From: UBA2402 sp037139735 | GTDB taxonomy: Bacteria > Planctomycetota > Phycisphaerae > Phycisphaerales > UBA1924 | Reading direction: 5' to 3' | Assembly: GCA_037139735.1 (NCBI GenBank) | Contig: JBAXFU010000089.1 | Span: 1 to 13,317 of the forward strand | DNA length: 13,317 nucleotides | Part shown: piece after piece, positions 8,228-13,317 of the stretch | Layout of the letters: every line of letters starts with the position of its first letter | How positions within the stretch are numbered: position 1 is the first letter of the stretch | The notes under the pieces: model-generated | The model's input: the letters and a program-made list of their open reading frames with translations, nothing else | The model's database searches: none | What the model was told of the DNA's origin: nothing | Program-made: the position numbers and the translations under genes

Positions 8228-8305
8228 CGTTCATCCAGGTCGTTCATCCACCTCGTTCATCCACGTCGTTCATCCACGTCGTTCATCCAGGGCGTTCATC
8301 CATCA
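8228..8305. repeat. Six tandem copies of a 13-bp repeat (CGTTCATCCA + 3 variable bases)
   Basis: The decamer CGTTCATCCA occurs without error at 8228, 8241, 8254, 8267, 8280 and 8293, exactly 13 bp apart. The three bases between copies vary: GGT, CCT, CGT, CGT, GGG, TCA. The array ends at the ribosome binding site (AGGGAG, 8305-8310) of the rhodanese gene. The period is not a multiple of 3, which argues against a coding role. A conserved core with variable spacers suits a multi-site operator or a leader RNA element; slippage-generated satellite DNA is the alternative. Confidence 0.9.
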
Positions 8306-8310
8306 GGGAG
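8305..8310 (+). promoter_or_regulatory. Ribosome binding site of the YgaP-like gene
   Basis: AGGGAG lies 7 nt before the ATG at 8318 and directly after the 13-bp repeat array. It decides the start: an in-frame extension reading through the repeats is open but would place repeat-derived sequence at the N-terminus. Confidence 0.7.
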
Positions 8311-8317
8311 TCAGCCG

Positions 8318-8926
8318 ATGACCACTGCAACGATCGTTCCGACACCCTCCGGCGTCGCGGGCGAGGCGTCGCCCGCGCAGGTTCGGGACTGGCTGGCCGC
8401 CGGACAGTGCGTCCTGGTCGACGTTCGCGAGGCCGACGAACACGCGAGGGAGCGAATCGGCGGCGCGACCTTGGCCCCGCTCTCGCGATTCGATGCCGGA
8501 GCGTTGAAGGTCGGTCCGGGACAGACGCTCGTGCTCCACTGCAAGGCGGGGCGTCGCTCGGCGGATGCCGCGGGACGGTGCGGCGTGCTCGCGGCCATGG
8601 GCATCCGCGTGCTGAGCATGACCGGGGGCATCGACGCGTGGAAGGCCAAGGGGTTGCCGGTGATCGCTCCCGCCGGGCGCACGGGTCCCGCGATCGGCGT
8701 GATGCGACAGACGCAGATCGCCATCGGCCTCATGGTGATCGCGGGCCTGGCCGTGGGCTGGTTCGTCCATCCCGCGGGCTACTTGCTCAGCGCGTTCATG
8801 GGCGTCGGGCTCGTCTTCGCCGGCGTGAGCGGCACGTGCGGGCTGGCCTTGGCGCTCGAGAAGATGCCGTGGAACGCCAAGCCTCGCGCGTCGTGCGGTT
8901 GCGTCGACGGTTCGTGCCGCGTCTGA
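8318..8926 (+). CDS. YgaP-like rhodanese with C-terminal two-helix membrane domain
   Basis: 202 residues. The rhodanese domain covers ~15-115: LVDVREADEH (33-42) and the active-site loop CKAGRRS (75-81), where C75 would carry the persulfide, followed by GGIDAWKAKGLPV (103-115), the usual domain end. Residues ~127-182 match the DUF2892/YgaP transmembrane domain, with two hydrophobic helices (~133-150 and ~155-172) and a SGTCGLALAL segment equivalent to the conserved SGxC turn. E. coli YgaP has this architecture, a membrane-anchored thiosulfate sulfurtransferase. An unusual short tail ends in SCGCVDGSC (192-200), three cysteines that could accept sulfur or bind metal (inference). A good ribosome binding site precedes the ATG. 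The AhpD-like gene follows 60 bp downstream on the same strand, so the two are probably co-transcribed, perhaps under control of the repeats upstream. Confidence 0.9.
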   Translation: MTTATIVPTPSGVAGEASPAQVRDWLAAGQCVLVDVREADEHARERIGGATLAPLSRFDAGALKVGPGQTLVLHCKAGRRSADAAGRCGVLAAMGIRVLSMTGGIDAWKAKGLPVIAPAGRTGPAIGVMRQTQIAIGLMVIAGLAVGWFVHPAGYLLSAFMGVGLVFAGVSGTCGLALALEKMPWNAKPRASCGCVDGSCRV

Positions 8927-8986
8927 CCGAGCCGGCGCCGCTTCGATCTCGATTTCAAGTCCTCATGTCAGGAAAGGAGCCCGGTG

Positions 8987-9346
8987 ATGTCGCATCCGCT
9001 GAATGACGCCGCGAAGTTCTACGAGCAGTGGCCTGTCGAGATGAACGCGACCAAGGAGCGTGCCCCGGAGATCGGCAAGGCGTTCGGCCCCTTCTTCCAG
9101 GGCCTGATGAAGGAGGGGGCGCTGAGCGTCAAGACCAAGGAGTTGATCGCGGTGGGGATCGCCGTGGCGACGCGGTGTCAGCCGTGCATCTACGCCCATG
9201 TCGAGAAGTCGCTCAAGGCCGGTGCGACGGGCGCGGAGATCATGGAGGCCGCGGGCGTGGCGGTCATGATGGGGGGTGGCCCCGCGTACGTGTACGCGCC
9301 GGTGGTGGCGGCCGCGCTCGATCATCTCGAGGCCAAGGGTCACTGA
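8987..9346 (+). CDS. Carboxymuconolactone decarboxylase (AhpD-like) family protein
   Basis: 119 residues, the usual size for a single-domain CMD/AhpD-like protein. Conserved features are KTKELIAVGIAVATRCQPCIYAH (49-71), containing the CxxC pair C64/C67 and H71, and a helical C-terminus with GxxxxEIMEAAGVAVMMGGGPA. AhpD-type members use CxxC as a redox pair and relay protons through a nearby Glu/His network, working as thiol-dependent peroxidases or reductase partners. Many family members with this motif remain uncharacterised. AAGGAG at 8974-8979 is 7 nt from the ATG at 8987; the GTG at 8984 is a less well-spaced alternative. The gene follows the YgaP-like gene, suggesting a joint role in sulfane-sulfur or peroxide/thiol handling (inference). 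Its last 7 bp overlap the end of the convergent MgtC gene. Confidence 0.9.
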   Translation: MSHPLNDAAKFYEQWPVEMNATKERAPEIGKAFGPFFQGLMKEGALSVKTKELIAVGIAVATRCQPCIYAHVEKSLKAGATGAEIMEAAGVAVMMGGGPAYVYAPVVAAALDHLEAKGH

Positions 9347-9843
9347 AGGTCGTGAGCGGCCGCGGCGACGTCGCGGCGTTCCTCCCAGCGACGTTCGATG
9401 ATGCCCAGCGGCGTCAGCACGATCCAGGCGAGGAGGGTGGCGATGACCGCCAGCCAGAACTCGCCCAGGCCGCAGGCCACGCCCACGCCCGCCGTGAGCC
9501 ACGTGCCCGCGGCGGTGGTGAGTCCCTTGACTTCGGCCTTGTTGCTGAGCTTCACGATGGTGCCGGCTCCCAGGAAGCCGATGCCCTGCGTGATGCCCTG
9601 GATCACGCGGCTGCATCCGTCGGAGGTCTGCTGCGAGAGCACCGCGGCGAGCACGAAGATGGCGGAACCCAGGCACACCATCATGTGGGTGCGAAGGCCG
9701 GCCGTCTTGCGGAGCCGCTCGCGGGTCATGCCGAGGATGAACGCCAAGGCCGCCGCCAGCAGCAGGCGGCCGCCGACGAACACGATCACGTCCATGCCCC
9801 CGAAGGAGAAGACGGGCGGGAGTGTGGTGGGAGTGGTCGGCAT
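9340..9843 (-). CDS. MgtC/SapB family membrane protein
   Basis: 167 residues with four to five hydrophobic helices and the MgtC family signature: RERLRKTAGLRTHMMVCLGSA (41-61), GITQGIGFLGAGTIV (83-97) and VKGLTTAAGTWLTAGVGVACGLG (105-127). It lacks the C-terminal ACT-like cytoplasmic domain of Salmonella MgtC, ending soon after the last helix, as in the shorter SapB-like members. These inner-membrane proteins are linked to Mg2+ limitation, acid tolerance and modulation of ATP synthase or P-type ATPases; the activity here cannot be read from sequence. GGAG lies about 8 nt upstream of the ATG at 9843. It is convergent with the AhpD-like gene and 63 bp downstream of the lyase gene on the same strand, so it could receive read-through from that operon. 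Confidence 0.92.
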   Translation of the reverse strand: MPTTPTTLPPVFSFGGMDVIVFVGGRLLLAAALAFILGMTRERLRKTAGLRTHMMVCLGSAIFVLAAVLSQQTSDGCSRVIQGITQGIGFLGAGTIVKLSNKAEVKGLTTAAGTWLTAGVGVACGLGEFWLAVIATLLAWIVLTPLGIIERRWEERRDVAAAAHDLQ

Positions 9844-9906
9844 GGGGGTCGCTCCGCCGCAATGGCCTTGGCGTGACGTCCGCGAGATGATACCGCCCGC
9901 GAGGAA

Positions 9907-10818
9907 TCAGCGACGCGGGCGCCGGGCCAGGCAGCGATCGATGGTCGCCAGCGTGTCGCGGAGGTGGTCGCCCTCGGGCATGAGCCGCGGCGGGCGGGTG
10001 AGCGAGCCCGCCGCGTTGACGAGCCCCGTCCTCGCCTGCACCAGCTTCACGAGCTGCACGAAGTCGAAGGTGGTGTCCATCCGCAGCAGGGGCAGGAACC
10101 ACATCCGCAGCTCGTCGGCTTCCTTGGCCTTGCCGGCTCGAGCCAACTCGAAGAGTCGAACCGACTCGACGGGGAGCGCGTTGACGAGGCCGGCGATCCA
10201 GCCGCACGCGCCCGCGGCGACGGCCTCGACGATGACATCATCGACGCCGGCGAGCAGGGCCAGCCGAGGGCCGACCAGTTCGCGAATGGCGGCGAAGCGG
10301 CGAACGTCGGTGCTCGACTCCTTCACGGCGTGGAAGGTGGGGTTGAGCGAAGCCAGTTCCGCGATGTGCTCGGGCGTGAAGTCGATGCCGTACGCCAACG
10401 GGTTGTTGTAGAGCATGCACGACAAGGGCGTGGCCTGCATGATCGCGCTCACGTGGTGTCGCGTCTCTCGCCACGTGCCCCTGTAGACGTAGGGCGGGAG
10501 CACCATCAGGCCGTCGCATCCGCACCGCTCGGCGTCGCGCGCGGCCGCGACGGCTTCGGCGGTCGAGGCCGAGGCGATGGCGCCGATGACCCTGCCCTTC
10601 GATCCGAGCGCCTCGCGAAGCGTCCGCCAGATCACGACGCGTTCGGGCGCGGTGATCGCGGATCCTTCGCCGAGCGAACCGGGCGAGACGATGCCCGTGC
10701 AGCCCGCCTCCATCATCAGCGAGGCGTGACGCCGCAGGAAGGCCTCGTCGATCGAGAGGTCGGCGTGGAAGGGCGTGGTGAGGGCCGGGATCACCCCGTG
10801 CCAGTCGGCGACGTTCAT
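9907..10818 (-). CDS. DHDPS/NAL-family lyase, probable 1-pyrroline-4-hydroxy-2-carboxylate deaminase
   Basis: 303 residues, a typical class I aldolase TIM barrel of the DapA/NanA superfamily. The Schiff-base lysine is K166 in FHAVKESSTD, and the catalytic tyrosine is Y137 in MLYNNPLAYG. The substrate loop reads GSLGEG (47-52) rather than the GTTGE of true DapA, which resembles the hydroxyproline-pathway deaminases and speaks against lysine biosynthesis. The ATG at 10818 overlaps the stop of the upstream oxidoreductase (ATGA), so the two are translationally coupled. Together with the two oxidoreductase genes, the best reading is the deaminase that turns 1-pyrroline-4-hydroxy-2-carboxylate into alpha-ketoglutarate semialdehyde and ammonia. 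Other DHDPS-family activities (sugar-acid dehydratases, aldolases) remain possible. The protein is cytosolic and presumably tetrameric, as in the family. Confidence 0.85.
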   Translation of the reverse strand: MNVADWHGVIPALTTPFHADLSIDEAFLRRHASLMMEAGCTGIVSPGSLGEGSAITAPERVVIWRTLREALGSKGRVIGAIASASTAEAVAAARDAERCGCDGLMVLPPYVYRGTWRETRHHVSAIMQATPLSCMLYNNPLAYGIDFTPEHIAELASLNPTFHAVKESSTDVRRFAAIRELVGPRLALLAGVDDVIVEAVAAGACGWIAGLVNALPVESVRLFELARAGKAKEADELRMWFLPLLRMDTTFDFVQLVKLVQARTGLVNAAGSLTRPPRLMPEGDHLRDTLATIDRCLARRPRR

Positions 10819-12320
10819 GGCGTTGTCGTTCCCTGGTGAAGGCCCCGGAGGGCGGCGAGCGGGACATTGAAGGCGGGCGGCCGGGCGTCCTCCACCGTCC
10901 ATCCCTCGAGCATCGAGGCGATCGGCCCGCAGACGCACCCTTGGCAGGGGCCCATGCCAAGTCGGGTCCGGAGCTTGGCCTCGCGCCACGACCCCATCGC
11001 TCGCAGCGAGCCCCGCGCCACGTCCTCGCAGCGGCAGACGATGGTGTCGTCGGCGGCGAGCGTGCGAAGCTCGGGGCGCAGGGCGTAGCACGAGGCGAGG
11101 GCCCGCATGAAGGCCAGTTCGCGGGCGAGCCGCGGCGCGAGCGTGGAGGCGAGCGTGTCGTCGCCCGCGGCCGCCGCGCCGGCGATGCGACCCTCCACGA
11201 TGGACTTGCCGACGCCTCCGATGCCCGTGCACTCGCCCGCCGCGAAGACGTCGGGGACGCTCGTGGCGCCACGGTGGTCGGTCATGACCGCGCCGCCCAC
11301 GACGCGGCAGCCGAGCGTCGCCGCCAGTCGCGTGCGGGGCACAAGCCCGAAGCCGCAGGCGAGCACGTCGCACGCGAGCCGGCGGCGTCGCGTTCCGTCG
11401 GTGATCTCGACCGCTCGCACCCGATCGTCCCCCAAGGCCGCCACGGGCCACCAGCCGCCGAAACGAGGCACGAACGCCAGCGACGCCAGCAGCCCCGCTC
11501 CTTGCAGGAGCTTGCCGGGTTGCCCCAGCAGCGAGGGGAGCATGCCCCGAACCCGTCGCGGCGGCGATTGCTCGACGATGCCCACGACGCGGGCGCCTCT
11601 CGAGCGACGCGCAAGGGCCGCCACCGCGAGCAGCAACGGGCCGCTTCCGGCGACGACGACGCGTCGCCCTCGCACGTCCATCCCTTGCTTGAGCATCGCC
11701 TGCAACGCGCCCGCGCCCATCACGCCGGGGAGCGTCCAGCCCGGGAAGGGCACGAAGCGTTCGCTCGCGCCCGTGGCGAGCACGAGCCGACGGAAGGCTA
11801 CCGTGCAACCCGTCGAGGCCCCTTCACGTGCCACCATCATCGCGCCTCGGTCGTCGCGGCCGAGCACCATCGACTGCTGGACGAAGGTCGCCCCCAGGCG
11901 ACACGCGTCCTGCTCGAGGGGCGACACGCGAGGATGGGCGTGGTCTCGACGCCAGATCTGCCCGCCGGGCGAGGCGTTGTCGTCGACGACGATGACGCTC
12001 CGTCCCCGACTCGCGGCTTCACGGGCCGCGGCTTGGCCCGCGGGCCCTGCGCCCACCACCAGCACGTCGCACGCCATTTCCGTCGATATCGAGGGAGGGC
12101 GCGTCGCGTGCGTGGCGCAGGTTCGAACGTGCGGCTCGCCGTCGACCGTGGCGCGACATTCGAAGCAGACGCCCATGCCGCACAGGGGGCCGCGGGGCGA
12201 GCCCGTGACCGACGTGCGGACCGCGGGACGGTCGTGATTGCACGAGGCGGCTGCCGCCGTGATCCCGGGCGAAAGCTCGAACTGGCGTCCTTCGACGGTC
12301 ACGCGCCGATGGTCAGTCAT
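10815..12320 (-). CDS. Three-module [2Fe-2S]/FAD/BFD-type oxidoreductase, probable D-hydroxyproline dehydrogenase subunit (HcnAB-like fusion)
   Basis: 501 residues. Residues ~5-75 are a ferredoxin-like domain with Cys ligands C47, C52, C55 and C68 (GPLCGMGVCFEC then C), as in HcnA and hydroxyproline/opine oxidase small subunits. Residues ~83-400 are an FAD/NAD(P)-type disulfide-reductase fold, with GAGPAG (90-95), a second nucleotide-binding motif GSGPLL (225-230), and the FAD-contacting VFAAGEC (358-364). The C-terminus (~425-470) is a BFD-like [2Fe-2S] module with CRC (429-431) and GPCQGCVC (457-464). In many genomes the first module is a separate ~100-residue gene; here all three are one chain. 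It should pass electrons from the DAO-family partner encoded just upstream. The start at 12320 is preferred because GGGAG is then 7 nt away; the ATG at 12326 leaves only 1 nt. It overlaps the upstream gene by 8 bp and the lyase gene by 4 bp. Confidence 0.88.
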   Translation of the reverse strand: MTDHRRVTVEGRQFELSPGITAAAASCNHDRPAVRTSVTGSPRGPLCGMGVCFECRATVDGEPHVRTCATHATRPPSISTEMACDVLVVGAGPAGQAAAREAASRGRSVIVVDDNASPGGQIWRRDHAHPRVSPLEQDACRLGATFVQQSMVLGRDDRGAMMVAREGASTGCTVAFRRLVLATGASERFVPFPGWTLPGVMGAGALQAMLKQGMDVRGRRVVVAGSGPLLLAVAALARRSRGARVVGIVEQSPPRRVRGMLPSLLGQPGKLLQGAGLLASLAFVPRFGGWWPVAALGDDRVRAVEITDGTRRRRLACDVLACGFGLVPRTRLAATLGCRVVGGAVMTDHRGATSVPDVFAAGECTGIGGVGKSIVEGRIAGAAAAGDDTLASTLAPRLARELAFMRALASCYALRPELRTLAADDTIVCRCEDVARGSLRAMGSWREAKLRTRLGMGPCQGCVCGPIASMLEGWTVEDARPPAFNVPLAALRGLHQGTTTP

Positions 12321-13317
12321 GGGCATGCTCCCTCGCGAAGCGCTCGAGGCCGAAGGGGACGGGATCGAGCGCGGGGGCGAGACCGCAGGCGAGATCTCGC
12401 ACCAGTTCGCCCGTGCCCATCGCGGTGGTGATGCCCAGTCCCTCGTGCCCGCATGCGACCATGACGCGATTCATGCCCGGCACGCGGCCGATGATCGGCA
12501 GGCCGTCGGGCGTGGCGGCGCGAAGGCCCGCCCACGCGCGGATCGCCTTGAGCGACGAGATGCCCGGCATGTACCGCTCGGCCTTCTCGACCAGCGTGGC
12601 GAGCACTCGCGTTTCGACGCGAAGGTCCTCGACGTCGAACTGGCGGGAGGAACCCAGCAGCAGTTGCCCGTTGGGCCTGGCCTGCACGTTGAAGGCCGCG
12701 GACTCCGTGGCGCGGCCGTGCGCCGCGCGAACGTAGCCGAGTTCGACGATCTGGTTCGTGCACCAGCCGGGATGACGCTCGGTGATGATCAAGTGGCCCT
12801 TGCGGGCTCGCAGCGGAAGGCACGGCGAGAGCGAGCGCGCTTCGAGTCCGGCGGCGTTCACCACGAGGTCGCCCTCGAGCCGCGTGCCGTCCTCGAGGTC
12901 CACCGCCCCGTCGATGATCAGTCCGACTTTCGCGAGGCGTCGCTCGCACGCGGGGGCGTCGCTCAGCAGCCATGCCGCCGCGTTGGGGGCGTAGACAATC
13001 GCGTCGCCGGGAACGTGCAGGCCGCCCACGAGGTCGGGTGCCAGTCGCGGCTCGAGCGTTCGCAGGCCGGGGCCGTCCAAGACGGAGCACGCGATGCCCG
13101 CTCCCGCGAGCCGGGAGGCCTTGGCGTTCGCCTCGGCCATCTCGTCGGCGCTGGGCTGGTCGTCGTTCTCCTCCTTGGGGAGGAGCAATTTGGACTTCAG
13201 GTAAGCCAGCCAGGCGGCCATCACCAGGTAGTCCGCCGCCAGCTCCAGTTGGAACTCCCGGGCGGTGTCGATGAACAGCAGATACTGGTCCGCCAAGGCC
13301 AGGATCGAGATGTGCAT
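12313..13317 (-). pseudogene. Chimeric ORF: ScpA fragment joined to 5'-truncated DAO-family FAD oxidoreductase
   Basis: The open frame reaches the right edge and has two unrelated parts. Residues ~63-334 (12313 to about 13129) are the C-terminal two thirds of a DAO-family oxidoreductase: VVNAAGLEA (152-160), the substrate-domain strands around ARKGHLIITE, then ATPDGLPIIG (268-277) and CGHEGLGITTAMGTG (289-303), which contact FAD. Its N-terminal Rossmann motif GxGxxG and about 100-150 residues are absent. Residues 1-62 instead match ScpA, the kleisin of the SMC complex (see the separate entry). As written, the protein cannot form a complete FAD site. The intact gene would probably encode the catalytic subunit oxidising cis-4-hydroxy-D-proline or a similar D-amino acid or opine, paired with the downstream oxidoreductase it overlaps by 8 bp. 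Assembly chimera is more likely than a true pseudogene; the label marks the broken state. Confidence 0.75.
13129..13317 (-). other. scpA: Internal fragment of an alphaproteobacterial-type scpA
   Basis: Residues 1-62 of the frame read HISILALADQYLLFIDTARE, then LELAADYLVMAAWLAYLKSK, LLLPKEE and QPSADEMAE. This is the well-conserved ScpA segment that follows the N-terminal SMC-binding helices, and the wording (ELAADYLVMAAWLAYLKSKLLLP, PSADEMAEAL) is that of Alphaproteobacteria. In real ScpA the next residues are typically ALAFRL; here the match ends at MAEA and continues as ANAKASRLAGAG, a DAO-type sequence. Both ends of ScpA are missing. Leucine codons in this piece are mostly CTG (8 of 12). 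The fragment ends exactly at the window edge, as expected of a misjoined contig end. Confidence 0.8.

Noticed and set aside
8228..8305. CRISPR array
   Set aside because: Repeats are 10 bp with 3-bp spacers, far too short for any CRISPR type, and no cas gene is nearby.
8111..8317. N-terminal extension of the rhodanese through the 13-bp repeats
   Set aside because: The frame is open, but the repeat period is not a multiple of 3 and a well-spaced ribosome binding site marks the ATG at 8318.
9844..9906. Terminator between the lyase gene and the mgtC-like gene
   Set aside because: The repeated CGCGAG motif there is a direct, not inverted, repeat and no stable hairpin was found.
10836..12431. 531-codon + strand frame opposite the FeS/FAD oxidoreductase
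   Set aside because: A shadow of a gene with clear cofactor motifs. Its composition is dominated by Arg, Gly, Ala and His.
12313..13317. Genuine ScpA-oxidoreductase fusion protein
   Set aside because: Both domains are truncated in mid-fold, the FAD-binding motif is missing, the ScpA part has a different taxonomic flavour, and the join is at the window edge. A chimeric join explains this better.

Overview
The window is GC-rich, and its gene content points to a planctomycete-like bacterium (Planctomycetota, possibly Phycisphaerae). The grounds are a secreted HAF-like-repeat plus beta-helix protein, a transmembrane Ser/Thr kinase with the N-terminal module common in Planctomycetota, and a glycosyltransferase with a TPR-like tail. 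The assignment rests on protein style, not on a marker gene. The last ~190 bp (about 13129-13317) look foreign: they encode a piece of alphaproteobacterial-type ScpA fused in frame to a truncated oxidoreductase. I read this as a probable chimeric join at a contig end.

Layout, left to right. 1-1843 (-): secreted repeat/beta-helix protein, running off the left edge. 1991-3070 (-): family 2 glycosyltransferase. 3266-5653 (-): transmembrane Ser/Thr kinase, with a doubtful 44-codon ORF overlapping its start. 5940-7037 (-): PLP-dependent cysteine synthase-like enzyme with a Cys-rich tail. 7145-8095 (+): ChaN-like lipoprotein, divergent from the previous gene. 8228-8305: six copies of a 13-bp direct repeat directly in front of a two-gene unit, a YgaP-like rhodanese with membrane domain (8318-8926) and an AhpD-like CxxC protein (8987-9346). 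9340-9843 (-): MgtC/SapB membrane protein, convergent with the AhpD-like gene and overlapping its end. 9907-13317 (-): three overlapping genes.

The three genes at the right form a recognisable catabolic set. In transcription order they are a DAO-family FAD oxidoreductase (5' end lost), a three-module [2Fe-2S]/FAD/BFD-type oxidoreductase, and a DHDPS/NAL-family lyase. The first two resemble the subunits of D-hydroxyproline dehydrogenase (related to HcnABC and opine oxidases). The lyase resembles 1-pyrroline-4-hydroxy-2-carboxylate deaminase. Together they would convert cis-4-hydroxy-D-proline to alpha-ketoglutarate semialdehyde. The epimerase and the semialdehyde dehydrogenase of that route are not in the window.

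The cysteine synthase-like enzyme, rhodanese and CxxC protein suggest a local sulfur/thiol-redox theme, but they lie in separate transcription units. No rRNA, tRNA, CRISPR array, transposase or complete mobile element was found. No gene-free stretch exceeds 300 bp. The longest gap (5654-5939) holds the small ORF and a weak hairpin. The gaps at 1844-1990, 3071-3265, 7038-7144 and 8096-8227 show no clear promoter.
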